Positions 24,780 to 33,914 are shown, counted from the first letter of the stretch. The stretch: DNA of 64,000 nt from Actinocrispum wychmicini (GCF_004345645.1 NZ_SLWS01000008.1:542268-606267), one strand, 5' to 3'. The notes: generated by a model from the sequence alone, not told the origin. A program made the numbers and translations.

Positions 24780-26737
24780 GTCTAGTAGCACCCAATCTCG
24801 ACGACCGCCGGTTCCAGGACATCGTCGACGAGGCCAAGCGGCGGATCGCCCGGCACTGTCCGGAGTGGACGGACCACAACGTGTCCGACCCCGGGGTGGC
24901 GCTGATCGAGCTGTTCGCGTGGATGACCGAGATGATCCTGTACCGGCTCAACCAGGTGCCGGACCGGCTGTACATCAAGTTCCTCGAACTGGTCGGCATC
25001 GAGCTGGCGTCGGCGTCGCCGGCCCGTACGGACATCCTGTTCACGCTGGCCGCGCCGCCCGACTCGTCGATCCGGGTGCCCGCGGGCACCCAGGTCGGCA
25101 CCGAGCGCGGCCACGGCGAGGACCAGATCGTGTTCATGACGGACACGGACCTGATGCTGGTCAAGCCGAACCTGACCGCGTTGCTGACCCGCACCGACGG
25201 CCGGTTCGAGAACCACACCGAGGAGCTGGGGCTGGAGAACACCCAGATCCCGGTGTTCCCGTCGCTGCACGTGGACGACGCGATGTACCTGGGCTTCGAG
25301 GAAGGCCTTGAGGGCAACCTGATCCGGGTCGACATCGAGGTGAGCGGCGCGGCCGGTCGCGGTATCGACCCGCGCAACCCGCCGCGGGTGTGGCAGAGCT
25401 GGAACGGCCGGGACTGGACCAACGCGCGTGTCCTGTCCGATACCAGTGACGGCTTCAACACCACCGGCGAAGTGACCATGCTGCTCAAGGGCCGGCACGA
25501 GCAGTTGGCGATCGGTCCGGTGCGGGCGCACTGGGTGCGGGCCAAGCTGGTCGAGCCGGACGTGCCGGGCCAGACGTACGACACGCCGCCGTTGCTGGAC
25601 TCGGTCGCGGTCACCGGCCTGGGCGGCGCGGTCGCCGCGCACCACGCCGAGCCCGCGCCACGCGAACTGCTCGGGGCGAGCACCGGCGAACCCGGCCAGG
25701 TGCACGTCGTCCGTCGCGCGCCGGTGTTGCCTCGGCGCGGCGGCGAACGGGTCGAGATCGTGCCCGTCCGGCGTGAGCCAGGCGTGGACGAGGAGCCGGT
25801 GTCGTGGCGTGAGGTCGCGGACTTCACCGACGCGACCGAAGCCGACAAGGTCTACACGTGGAACGGCGCCACCGGCGAGATCCGGTTCGGGCCACGGGTG
25901 ATCAACCGTGAGGGCCGGGTCCGCCAGTACGGCGCGGTCCCCGACGAGGAGGCACAGATCTGGGTCACCGGCTACCGCTACGGCGGCGGCCGGCGCGGCA
26001 ACGTCGGCGCCAACAAGCTGACGGTTCCGTTGAGCGCCATCCAGTCCGTCGACTCGGTGAAGAACCTGGAGCCCGCGACCGGCGGTGTCGACGCCGAAAG
26101 CGTGGACAACGCCAAGGTTCGCGGCCCGCTGTACCTGCGCGGCGGACATCGGGCCGTGACCGCCAAGGACTTCGAGCGGCTCACTTTGGCCGCGGCACCT
26201 GGCGCGGCGCGGGCCCGATGCCTGCCGCCGGCCAAGAACGGCGACCCGGTGCGGCTGCTGGTCGTGCCGCGGGTGGACATCGCGCCCGAGTCGTTGAAGC
26301 TGCAGAACCTGGCGCTGCCGCCGGACCTGACCACCCAGATCCAGGGCTACCTGGACGACCGGCGGCTGCTCACCACCCAGATCCGCATCGACACCCCGTC
26401 GTACCAGGGCATCACCGTGGTCGCCGAGGTGCACGCGGCGCCGACGGTTCGCCCGGAGAAGGTCCGGGAGGACGCGGAGAAGGCGCTGTACGAGTTCGTG
26501 AACCCGGTCACCGGCGGCCCCAGCGGCAACGGCTGGCCGTTCGACACCGATCTGTCCATTGGGGACATCTTCTCGGTGCTGCGCGGCGTCGCCGGTGTGA
26601 TCCGCGCCGAGACCGTGCACATGTTCCTGGCGGACCTGCGGGGCCAGCAACAGCCCGAGGAGGTCGGCCAACGCGTCCGGCTGTCCCGGGAAGAGCTGTT
26701 CATGTCCGTGTCGCACAGGGTGGTGGTCCGGCAATGA
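24776..26737 (+). CDS. CIS baseplate J-like protein (Afp11-type)
   Basis: 653 residues from a GTG overlapping the gp25 stop. It begins with DDRRFQDIVDEAKRRIARHCPEWTDHNVSDPGVALIELFAWMTEMILYRLNQVPDRLYIKFLELVGI, the standard opening of large CIS/phage baseplate assembly proteins. The C-terminal half has YRYGGGRRGNVGANKL, then RAVTAKDFERLTLAA and VNPVTGGPSGNGWPFDTDL, typical of baseplate J. It builds the wedge ring around the spike with the gp25 and tail-protein-I subunits. Confidence 0.92.
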   Translation: MSLVAPNLDDRRFQDIVDEAKRRIARHCPEWTDHNVSDPGVALIELFAWMTEMILYRLNQVPDRLYIKFLELVGIELASASPARTDILFTLAAPPDSSIRVPAGTQVGTERGHGEDQIVFMTDTDLMLVKPNLTALLTRTDGRFENHTEELGLENTQIPVFPSLHVDDAMYLGFEEGLEGNLIRVDIEVSGAAGRGIDPRNPPRVWQSWNGRDWTNARVLSDTSDGFNTTGEVTMLLKGRHEQLAIGPVRAHWVRAKLVEPDVPGQTYDTPPLLDSVAVTGLGGAVAAHHAEPAPRELLGASTGEPGQVHVVRRAPVLPRRGGERVEIVPVRREPGVDEEPVSWREVADFTDATEADKVYTWNGATGEIRFGPRVINREGRVRQYGAVPDEEAQIWVTGYRYGGGRRGNVGANKLTVPLSAIQSVDSVKNLEPATGGVDAESVDNAKVRGPLYLRGGHRAVTAKDFERLTLAAAPGAARARCLPPAKNGDPVRLLVVPRVDIAPESLKLQNLALPPDLTTQIQGYLDDRRLLTTQIRIDTPSYQGITVVAEVHAAPTVRPEKVREDAEKALYEFVNPVTGGPSGNGWPFDTDLSIGDIFSVLRGVAGVIRAETVHMFLADLRGQQQPEEVGQRVRLSREELFMSVSHRVVVRQ

Positions 26738-27279
26738 GTGTGAACGGACACGCGGGTTGGCTGCTGGAACAGCTGCCGGCGGGGATGCGGCGCGACCGGG
26801 TCATCGCCGGGTTCGTGCGCGCGTTCGAGGAGATCGGCGACTCGGTCCGCGAACAGGTCACCGACGTCGAGTACGAGCTGGACGTCAACCTGGCGTCGCC
26901 GGAGATGTTGGCGTACATGGCGTCCTGGATCGGTGTGGACGTCGACGAGGCCATGCTGGCCTCGGCGGACCCGCAGGTGCGCGACGCCCAACGCCGGCTC
27001 ATCCGCGCGGTCGGCCAGGCCCTGGTGTGGCGCGGCACCCGCCGTGGCATGGAGACCCTGCTGGAGGCGTTGACCGACAGCCGGGTGGACGTGCACGACT
27101 CGGGCGGCGTGTTCGGTCCGCGGGACACCGTGCCGCCCACGTCCGATGTGGTCGTGATCGAGCTGGACCACACCGGCCTGTTGACGCGACAGCAGGTGAT
27201 GGCGTTCCTCGCCGAGGAGTTACCGGTCGGTGTGCGGGTAGACTTGCGGATCCGGTCCGAACAGCAGGAGCGACGATGA
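26734..27279 (+). CDS. CIS baseplate tail protein I-like (Afp12-type)
   Basis: 181 residues; the ATG overlaps the baseplate J stop. The motifs LLEQLPAGMRRD, FVRAFEEIGDSVREQVTDVEYELDVNLASPEMLAYMASWIGVDVDE and LIRAVGQALVWRGTRRGMETLLEALT match the tail protein I wedge partner of baseplate J. In phages this subunit carries the tail fibre; no fibre gene follows here. Four-base overlap with the zinc-ribbon gene. Confidence 0.88.
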   Translation: MSVNGHAGWLLEQLPAGMRRDRVIAGFVRAFEEIGDSVREQVTDVEYELDVNLASPEMLAYMASWIGVDVDEAMLASADPQVRDAQRRLIRAVGQALVWRGTRRGMETLLEALTDSRVDVHDSGGVFGPRDTVPPTSDVVVIELDHTGLLTRQQVMAFLAEELPVGVRVDLRIRSEQQERR

Positions 27280-27812
27280 ACTGCCCAGAGTGCGGTCGCC
27301 CTGTGCTGGCGGGCGTGAAGCTCTGCCCGTCCTGCGGCTACCCACTGCTGCTCGACAAACCCGCGGTGGTGGAGCAGCAGCCCCACAAGGTCACCCACAA
27401 ACCGGCCGAGCAGCAGGAGAACATCAGCTACACCGGCCAGATGCAACATCCCCAGCAACAGCGGCCGATGCCCCAACCCGGCTACCCGCCGCCGCGGCAG
27501 ATGTATCCGCCGCAGCAGCAACAGATGCAGCGGCAACCGCCGCCCCAGGTGATGCGCGGGCCGGAACAGGCCCGCGTCCTGGGGCCGCACTGCCCATCGT
27601 GCCGGCACGTGAACCCGCCACACCGCAAGCGTTGCGAGATCTGCGGAACGGAACTGTGGCCGGGCGCGGCCTTCCCGCCCCGCTGGATGCCCGACCCGCC
27701 CACGGTGATGCCCGGCCCGAAGCGCAAGAGCAACTGGTGGAAGACAGCGCTGCTGATCGGCCTGCCGCTGGTGGCCATGGGAACGGTGTGGGCGCTGGCC
27801 TACTTCCTGTAG
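27276..27812 (+). CDS. CIS-associated double zinc-ribbon membrane protein
   Basis: 178 residues, last gene of the plus-strand operon. Zinc ribbon 1 is CPECG...CPSCG (residues 3-21); zinc ribbon 2 is CPSCRH...CEICG (about 107-126). Between them lies a Gln/Pro-rich low-complexity linker (QPGYPPPRQMYPPQQQQM). After a basic patch (PKRKSNWWK) comes a single C-terminal transmembrane helix (about 158-177), so the ribbons face the cytoplasm. The position and tail anchor suggest it tethers or docks the cytoplasmic particle at the membrane; this is inference. Confidence 0.82.
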   Translation: MNCPECGRPVLAGVKLCPSCGYPLLLDKPAVVEQQPHKVTHKPAEQQENISYTGQMQHPQQQRPMPQPGYPPPRQMYPPQQQQMQRQPPPQVMRGPEQARVLGPHCPSCRHVNPPHRKRCEICGTELWPGAAFPPRWMPDPPTVMPGPKRKSNWWKTALLIGLPLVAMGTVWALAYFL

Positions 27813-27826
27813 AGCACAACGAAAAT

Positions 27827-27853
27827 GGGGCCCCTCGCGAAGCGAGGGGCCCC
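27827..27853. terminator. Bidirectional terminator closing the CIS operon
   Basis: GGGGCCCCTCGC (27827-27838), GAA loop, GCGAGGGGCCCC (27842-27853), flanked by AAAAT on the left and TTCCTTA on the right. The 12-bp perfect stem, with A- and T-rich flanks on opposite sides, serves both the plus-strand CIS operon and the convergent minus-strand membrane-protein gene. Confidence 0.88.
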
Positions 27854-27857
27854 TTCC

Positions 27858-29378
27858 TTATGCGACGGTGAAGCCAAGGCTCTTGAGCATGATGATGTTC
27901 TTGTTGGAGTCCTGTTGATCACGCTGGTGCCCGAAGGTCACGGACACGGCGTTCTTGTTGTTGCTCTGCTTGCTCTCCCACCCGATGAGCACCTTGTCGG
28001 TGATGCGCTGCCCGCCGTTCGCGGCGATGATCTGACTGGTGCCGTCCTGGAACGTGAACTCGGCCGTGTAGGCGACATCGGGCAGGCCGGCGAACTGGAT
28101 GTTGATCGCCTTCACCGGCGTGGCGAACCGGAACCGGACGGGGACAGCGGCGCAGTTGCCAGGAGCCGCGGGGAGCCCCGAGCCGAGGAAGACCCCGACA
28201 CCGGCGGTCGGGTTCCCTGGAGCGGGTGTCCCCGGGTTGATCCGGACCAGTTGCAGGGTCGCGTTGCGGCAGTCCGCGGTGGTCGCCCCTGACGGGTCGT
28301 TGGTCATGGTCACGCCCTGCGGACCGTAGTGCGTGGGTTCGAGCGGGGTGGTGCGGTTGTACTGCTGGTTGGAGGCGTCGACGGTGAAATCGATCGGCGT
28401 GGTGATCTGCGCGTTCGGGTTGTTCGGGATCGTGGCGCCTGGCCCCGCCTGTTGGGACGACGAGGGCGGTGGAGCCGAACTCTGGCCGCCTTGGCTGTTG
28501 GGCGCCGAGGAGGCACCGCCCGAGGTCGGCGGCGGCTGGGACTGGGACGGCTGGCCGTTGTTGTTGCCGTTGTTGTTGTTCCCGTTGTTGTTCTGGTTCA
28601 ACGGGGACTGTTGGGCGGTGTTCTGGGCTTTGAGGTCGCGCATCATCTTCGCGCCGCCGTAGGTCAGGCCGCCGAGGACCGCGAGACCCGCGGCCAGCGC
28701 GCCGAACTTCATCATCCCGCCCTTGATCCTGGGCGTCTGCACGAACGTCAGTGGCTTCTCCACCACCGTCTCGCCCGCGTTCGCGCGCAGTGTCACCGCG
28801 CGGCGGACGTCCTGCCCGGTCAACGGCCGGTCGGAGTTCACCGTGACGTTCGCGCCCGCGGCCTGGCCGGGTTCGAGCCGCATCGCCTTGGGCTCGCACT
28901 TGAAGCCCACCCGGTTCTCCGGGTCCGTGCCCGACAGTGTCACCGCCATCGGCATGTTGCCCTCGTTGGCCAGGTTCACGCCGTAGTGCGCGATCTTCCC
29001 GCCGGTGGCGACCTCCGGCTGCACCTGCATGGTCAGCGCGGGCGCCGGCTGCACCTCCAGGGGCAGCTCCTCACAGCGCGAGACTTCCTGGCTGTACGGC
29101 GACTTCACCACCAGACCGAGGGTGTACGGCCCGGCGACGAGGCCGCCGCGGTCCGGCACCGTGATCTTCATCCGCAGGGTGCCGACCTCCCGCGGCCGCA
29201 GCTTCACCACTTCCGGCTCGCACGTGTACAGGTCGTTGCTGGGCAGCCCGACGACCGAACCGGCGAAGTGCTCGACGACCTGGCTCGCGTTCTGGATCGT
29301 CAGCTCGACGTCGGCGGACTCGCCGGGCCGCAGCGAGATCCGGTCGGGAGCCACGGTCACCTTCATCGCGACAGCCAT
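27858..29378 (-). CDS. CIS-linked bitopic membrane protein (Ig-like cytoplasmic part, possible membrane recruiter)
   Basis: 506 residues; ATG with AAGGAT upstream, no signal peptide. Residues 1-215 form two Ig-like/COG1470-type beta domains (RISLRPGESADVELTIQNASQ, RLEPGQAAGANVTVNSDRPL). One transmembrane helix (about 228-246, MMKFGALAAGLAVLGGLTYGG) follows. An Asn/Gln/Pro/Ser-rich linker (about 255-335) leads to a C-terminal domain of ~165 residues that would be outside. This layout is what I would expect of the membrane protein reported to bring streptomycete CIS to the membrane (CisA); the assignment is from memory and unverified. Downstream in one operon with the propeller/PKD gene (4-base gap). 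Confidence 0.72.
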   Translation of the reverse strand: MAVAMKVTVAPDRISLRPGESADVELTIQNASQVVEHFAGSVVGLPSNDLYTCEPEVVKLRPREVGTLRMKITVPDRGGLVAGPYTLGLVVKSPYSQEVSRCEELPLEVQPAPALTMQVQPEVATGGKIAHYGVNLANEGNMPMAVTLSGTDPENRVGFKCEPKAMRLEPGQAAGANVTVNSDRPLTGQDVRRAVTLRANAGETVVEKPLTFVQTPRIKGGMMKFGALAAGLAVLGGLTYGGAKMMRDLKAQNTAQQSPLNQNNNGNNNNGNNNGQPSQSQPPPTSGGASSAPNSQGGQSSAPPPSSSQQAGPGATIPNNPNAQITTPIDFTVDASNQQYNRTTPLEPTHYGPQGVTMTNDPSGATTADCRNATLQLVRINPGTPAPGNPTAGVGVFLGSGLPAAPGNCAAVPVRFRFATPVKAINIQFAGLPDVAYTAEFTFQDGTSQIIAANGGQRITDKVLIGWESKQSNNKNAVSVTFGHQRDQQDSNKNIIMLKSLGFTVA

Positions 29379-29382
29379 GTAC

Positions 29383-31686
29383 CTATCCTTCGATTCGTGG
29401 TGCGACCCAGGACATCCAGTCCTGCGACGAGTCTGGGCCGGCGTCGACGTGCAGCCTGAACTTGGTCGAGCCGGCGAACGGGGTCAGGTCGACGTCGATC
29501 GGCCGCATCACCCCGTCGCTGCCGCTGTCGTGCAAGCTCTTGAGGACCTGTGCGGCGCCGTTCGGCCGGATCACCGAGACGACGAAGGTCCCGTCGCCCT
29601 TGGAGGGCGGGCTCTGGACCGCCATGAAGCCGACTGTCACCCGGAAGTGGTCGCCGGCCATGATCTGCCGGGACAACGTGTACGTGCCCTCGGTGAACCC
29701 GTTGGCCACCCATTCCGGGTGCGTCTCCAGGAACGGCGGGGCCGACCCGTCCTCCATCACCCAACCGCTGCGCGGCTTGACGAAGCCGTGGTTGTCGCCG
29801 TCGTTGCCGTCGTAGGACAACGGGCCCCAGCTGCTGCGCCACTGGGCCGAGCCGGCGGTGGCGAGCAGGTCGATCTTGGGTGGCTTGCCGGAGGACACCG
29901 TGATGGTCACGATGCTCTGCGCCGGCGCTTTGCCGCCGCCGGCCGGGTTCTGCGTGATCACGTGTCCTTGCGGGACAGTGTTGCTCTGCGCCGATACCGC
30001 CGCGACGCGCAGGTTCGCGGCGGTGATGGCGTTGGTGGCCTCGCCCTGGGTCTGGCCGAGGACGACGGGCACAGTCGAGTCCGGCGGCGTGGTCACCTCG
30101 ATCGTCCGGGACGTGCCGGCGTCCTGGCCGTCGGACATCTTCGCCTGCACGCTCACCTGGTACGGCCGGGCGGTGTCCCACTTGTGCGGGACCATCAGGC
30201 CGGTCGCGGTCTGGCCGTCGCCGAACGACCAGGTCGCCGAGGTGACCGTGGCGCCGTTGGTGTCCGCCACCCGCAGGGTGATCTGTTCGTTCACCACCGG
30301 GCTCGCCTTGGACGGTGTGATCGCGATGGCCGGTTTCGGCGGCGGCTCGTTCGAACTGGGTGGCGGTGGCGGCGGCTGTTCGCTGGTGGACGACGGCGGC
30401 GGGGGCGGTGGGGGTGGCGGAGGCACCGGGATGGTGACCGACGGCGCGGTCGGGGCTGACGACTGCGTGTCCGGTGCCTGGCTGCCGCCGGACTGGGACG
30501 GCGCGGACGAGGATCCCTGCTGGGTCGCGGGCGCGCCGCTCACCGGCTTGTTCAGGCCCTTGTTCGGGTCGGCCGGGTCGTACTTGCTGGTCGGCTGGAC
30601 GCTGCCGTCCAGTTTGATCACGCCGGCCTGGTCGGTGTCCGGGTCGTTGTAGAACACCTGGCCGTCCCGGTTGATCAGTTGGAACTGCTTGGCGGTGTCG
30701 AGCACCTTCGGCTGGGCGACGACCTTGGCGGCGGCGAAGTCCACCACCCAGACCTGCCCGGTGGTGTAGTCCGGTACGAACACCCGGTTGCCGGCCTCGA
30801 CCGCCGCGCCCAGCCGGCTGGTGGCGTCCGCGAGCGGGACGACCTTGCCGCAGCTCTTCTCGGCCAGGTCACAGATGGTCAGCACGCCCCTCGGGGTCAC
30901 CACGTAGACCCGGTCGCCGTGCGACGACCCGCTGACCTGGATCTCCTCGTTCGGCCGGACGTCGAGATCGATCGGGGCGCCGGCCGAGCCGGAGTCCGGG
31001 TCGACCGTGAACGCGCGGCGGCCGGTGGTGTCCACGACCACGGGCCGGCCGTTGGCGATGGTGAGCAGGCTGCGGCCGGGCTCGACCGCCTTGGCCCGGC
31101 GGTTCGGGATGCCGCCGTCGGTCCAGTAGAGGTCGCCGCTGCTGTTGTCGACGATCCACAGCCGGCCCCCGTCGTCGACACCGGCTGTGCCGGGCGCGAC
31201 CTGCGCGGCCATGGACCTCGGCTCGCTCAACGCGCTGCCGGTCTTCGGGTCCGCGCCGGTCACCAGGCCACGCCGGGTGTCCAGGGCGTACAGCGACTTC
31301 GGGCCGGCGAACGCCATCAGTCCGGCGCCGGCGCCGTCGATGGGCCGCTGCGGGGGGCCGGCGTCGAACGTGGCGCCGTCCACCCGGCGGATCGTCCCGG
31401 CCGATTGGTCTACGGCGTACACATCGGAGTCCTGCTGGGCCAGCTGCAACACGTCACCCACGGGCGCCACCTGCACCTGGGCGGACACCTCGGCGGACGA
31501 ACCGTCCAACAGGGTCACCTGCCCCACCCGGCCCGAGGCGAGCCACGCGGCGCCGGACAGCAGCCGCATGTTCTGCGCGGGATTGGCGCCCTGGTTGCCG
31601 ATCAGCACGATCCCGCCGAGCACGAGCGCGGCCGTCAACGCACCCGACCCGGCACGTGCCCACGGCCGCCGCAGTAACCCGATCAT
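29383..31686 (-). CDS. Membrane-anchored beta-propeller + PKD + PASTA-like protein
   Basis: 767 residues. An N-terminal signal anchor (about 15-33) puts the rest outside. Residues about 45-375 are repeated short units of propeller type (VGQVTLLDGSSAEV, SDVYAVDQSAGTIRRVD, RLWIVDNSSGDLYWT, RVFVPDYTTGQVWVVD). A Pro/Ser-rich linker with long proline runs (about 410-450) leads to a PKD domain (TSATWSFGDGQTATGLMVPHKWD), then a PASTA-like segment (VPVVLGQTQGEATNAITAANLRVAAVS) and a C-terminal beta domain. PASTA and PKD modules suggest wall or polysaccharide contact. It is the paralog of the protein at 34203-36368 and is co-transcribed with the putative CIS membrane partner. Confidence 0.75.
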   Translation of the reverse strand: MIGLLRRPWARAGSGALTAALVLGGIVLIGNQGANPAQNMRLLSGAAWLASGRVGQVTLLDGSSAEVSAQVQVAPVGDVLQLAQQDSDVYAVDQSAGTIRRVDGATFDAGPPQRPIDGAGAGLMAFAGPKSLYALDTRRGLVTGADPKTGSALSEPRSMAAQVAPGTAGVDDGGRLWIVDNSSGDLYWTDGGIPNRRAKAVEPGRSLLTIANGRPVVVDTTGRRAFTVDPDSGSAGAPIDLDVRPNEEIQVSGSSHGDRVYVVTPRGVLTICDLAEKSCGKVVPLADATSRLGAAVEAGNRVFVPDYTTGQVWVVDFAAAKVVAQPKVLDTAKQFQLINRDGQVFYNDPDTDQAGVIKLDGSVQPTSKYDPADPNKGLNKPVSGAPATQQGSSSAPSQSGGSQAPDTQSSAPTAPSVTIPVPPPPPPPPPPSSTSEQPPPPPPSSNEPPPKPAIAITPSKASPVVNEQITLRVADTNGATVTSATWSFGDGQTATGLMVPHKWDTARPYQVSVQAKMSDGQDAGTSRTIEVTTPPDSTVPVVLGQTQGEATNAITAANLRVAAVSAQSNTVPQGHVITQNPAGGGKAPAQSIVTITVSSGKPPKIDLLATAGSAQWRSSWGPLSYDGNDGDNHGFVKPRSGWVMEDGSAPPFLETHPEWVANGFTEGTYTLSRQIMAGDHFRVTVGFMAVQSPPSKGDGTFVVSVIRPNGAAQVLKSLHDSGSDGVMRPIDVDLTPFAGSTKFRLHVDAGPDSSQDWMSWVAPRIEG

Positions 31687-31827
31687 GTCCCCAGCCTCCG
31701 CCGCCGGTCCCGCACCGGCGCGTGCGGGCCGGTATGGGACTAATCGTTGGTGCCTGGCTCACCGTAACCCTCTGATGATCGGACTGGCCTCCTAGTTCCA
31801 TGGTGGCCAGGCTTTCCCGCCGAGCCC

Positions 31828-31841
31828 TGCCCGAAGGGGCA
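31828..31841. promoter_or_regulatory. CIS-locus palindrome copy 2 (TGCCC-N4-GGGCA)
   Basis: TGCCC-GAAG-GGGCA, extended to 7-bp arms CCTGCCC/GGGCAGG (31826-31843). It lies 142 bases upstream of the propeller/PKD gene and just before the M4 terminator. The same palindrome occurs at 41006 and 49960 and nearly so at 16885. It could alternatively be part of a tandem terminator. Confidence 0.45.
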
Positions 31842-31855
31842 GGCTGACGTGCCGA

Positions 31856-31887
31856 AAACCGCCGCGCGGTCGGTTGCGCGGCGGTTT
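31856..31887 (-). terminator. Terminator of the M4 metalloprotease gene
   Basis: A 12-bp perfect stem (AAACCGCCGCGC with GCGCGGCGGTTT, 8-base loop) 17 bases past the M4 stop. On the minus strand it ends in TTTT. Confidence 0.82.
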
Positions 31888-31904
31888 CCGTCTCCAGGAA
31901 CGCG

Positions 31905-33914
31905 TCAGCAGGCGCCCTGGTCGGCCCAGGTGCTCCAGGACTGCGGGGTACCAGGTTCGGAGCCCGTCGAGAACCAGGTGGACTCCCAGAGGCGGCCGTT
32001 GCGGGTCGTGAGGTTGCCTGGGAGGTACGGGGTCAACGGGGCCCACTCCGCGGCCGTGCAGGCGGTGCCGACGGTCAGCCGCAGTTGCGCGGTGCGATCG
32101 GCGTCGGTGCCGTCACCGGTGACAGTGACCGGCGTGGCGCCGTTCGAGGTGGCGTTCGCCGCGGAGATGGTCAGGGTCGCCGCGTCCCCGGACTGGACGG
32201 TCGCCGGGGTGAACGTGGCGGTGGCACCGGCGGGCAGGCCGCTCGCGCTCAGCTTCACCGCCTGCACCTTGCCGCCGGTGACCTGGGTCAGCACCTTGAC
32301 CGTCGCCGACTGTCCCGGTCGCACGGACACCCTGGCCGGGTCGGTCGCCACCGCGAAGTCGTTGGCCGGCGCCGGCTGGCAGGCCGCCTCGCCGGCCTGT
32401 GCGGGCACGTTCACCGCGCTCCACGCGGCCTTGGTGGCGTTGCACTCGGTGGCACCGAACATCGCCGCCGCCGCGGCCACGGTGGCCTGGCGGGCCGCCG
32501 CGTAGTTCCAGCCGGACGTCTTGCGCAGCAGGCCGTTGTAGAAGATCTGGCCGGCCTTCTGGATGCCGATGCCGGTGACCGTGGTGCCGTTGCAGGTGGG
32601 GCTCGCGGGGGTGACGTTGGAGCCCTGCGCGAGCAGGTAGAACCAGTGGTTCTGCGGGCCGGCCGCGGCGTGCACCTCGGCACTGGGGATCTGGCCGGAG
32701 AAGCAGCTCGGGTCCCGGAGGAGGCTGGGGTTGTACATGAAGCGGATCGGGCCCTGGCCGGCCAGGTTGACCTTCTCGCCGACCTGGAAGTCCGGCAGGT
32801 CGTTGGGGTTGTTGGCGAACGCCTCGGTCAGCGCGCCGAAGATGTCGCCGGTGGACTCGTTGAGCCCGCCGTTCTCGTTGCCGGTGCCGGCGCCGCCCGG
32901 GGTGAACTGGAAGATCGCGTGCCCGAACTCGTGCGCGACCACGTCGATCGAGGTCGCCTGCAGGGACCGGGACGCGTTGTGGCCGAACGAGGCGAAAGTG
33001 CCGTTCCAGAACGCGTTCACGTCGTCCAGCCCGACCCGGGCCTGGAAGCCGCGGCCCTGGCCGTTGATGCCGCTGCGACCCAGCCAGTCGCGCAGCATGT
33101 TCCATTCCTGCTGCTCGGCGTAGTACGCGTCGACGCAGGCGGTTTCGAGGTTGGTGCCGGACCTGTTGCCCCACACGTCATTCGCGCGGGAGAAGATGGT
33201 TCCGGCCTGGTTGGCGCAGCTGACGCCGGGCCGGGTGGGGTCGGTCAGCGCGAACCGGGCGCCCTGGCGCGCGGTGTCGATCGTGACGGTGCCGCTGTAC
33301 GTGCCGTTTCCGGTGCCGTCCATGACGTCGTCGCGGGTCTGCGCGACAGCGCCGCTGCCCGCGTCGACGAACACGTGCAAGTTGCTCGGCGCGGTGTCGT
33401 TGTTGGCGGCGGCCTTGGTGCCGGCCACGATCACCTCGTAGGCCAGCTTGGGCGTGCGGCCGGCCAGCACGACCAGTTCGGGCGTGCTCACACTGTCCAT
33501 GGTAGACATTTGGTGGATGGCGACGAGACGCGCCTGGTCCGGTCCGATTCCCGCCTTGGTGCCGATTCTGATCGCGGCGGTGGTTGCGGCGACAATATCT
33601 CGGACGACGCCTTTTCCGTCGGCGACGACCACCGCGTCTCCGCCCACCACTCGCAGGCCGGAGTAGGTGCGCTCATAGGCCGCGTAGAACAGCCCTCCGC
33701 CGCCCGGGGTGAAACCGACCCGGTGGAGGGTTTCGCCCGAACCTGTTGCCAAGGCGCCAATACCGGTCGCGGCGGCCCGATCGGCCGCGGCCGCGGCGAG
33801 GTTTTCCGGTGTCGCGGCGGTATTCGCGGCCGCGGTGGCCGCCGGTAGGGCGGCGACCAGCGCGAGACTGGCGAACGCCGCCAGCCCTGTTCGTTTGCTT
33901 CGCAAGGATTTCAT
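31905..33914 (-). CDS. Secreted M4 (thermolysin-type) metallopeptidase with carbohydrate-binding tail
   Basis: 669 residues. The signal peptide (about 1-30, KSLRSKRTGLAAFASLALVAALPAATAAAN) precedes an FTP/PepSY-like propeptide. The catalytic domain has the zinc motif H328-E329-F-G-H332 and the third ligand E353 in GGLNESTGD. After the peptidase come an Ig-like segment of Gly/Ala/Thr-rich repeats (about 510-615) and a C-terminal module CTAAEWAPLTPYLPGNLTT...WFSTGSEPGTPQSWSTWADQGAC, of CBM5/12 (chitin-binding) type. It is exported and probably acts in the wall or outside. It sits between two paralogous propeller genes, on its own transcript with a strong terminator. Confidence 0.9.
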   Translation of the reverse strand: MKSLRSKRTGLAAFASLALVAALPAATAAANTAATPENLAAAAADRAAATGIGALATGSGETLHRVGFTPGGGGLFYAAYERTYSGLRVVGGDAVVVADGKGVVRDIVAATTAAIRIGTKAGIGPDQARLVAIHQMSTMDSVSTPELVVLAGRTPKLAYEVIVAGTKAAANNDTAPSNLHVFVDAGSGAVAQTRDDVMDGTGNGTYSGTVTIDTARQGARFALTDPTRPGVSCANQAGTIFSRANDVWGNRSGTNLETACVDAYYAEQQEWNMLRDWLGRSGINGQGRGFQARVGLDDVNAFWNGTFASFGHNASRSLQATSIDVVAHEFGHAIFQFTPGGAGTGNENGGLNESTGDIFGALTEAFANNPNDLPDFQVGEKVNLAGQGPIRFMYNPSLLRDPSCFSGQIPSAEVHAAAGPQNHWFYLLAQGSNVTPASPTCNGTTVTGIGIQKAGQIFYNGLLRKTSGWNYAAARQATVAAAAAMFGATECNATKAAWSAVNVPAQAGEAACQPAPANDFAVATDPARVSVRPGQSATVKVLTQVTGGKVQAVKLSASGLPAGATATFTPATVQSGDAATLTISAANATSNGATPVTVTGDGTDADRTAQLRLTVGTACTAAEWAPLTPYLPGNLTTRNGRLWESTWFSTGSEPGTPQSWSTWADQGAC

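Noticed and set aside
22693..27279. Type VI secretion system
   Set aside because: VgrG-like and gp25 proteins are shared, but there are no TssJ/L/M membrane-complex genes, no ClpV and no TssB/C pair; the sheath is a single phage-type protein and an Afp15-like ATPase is present.
16965..27812. Prophage or prophage remnant
   Set aside because: No terminase, portal, capsid, integrase, lysis cassette or attachment repeats; the AAA+ ATPase, DUF4255, LysM adaptor and eCIS-core genes are CIS-specific.
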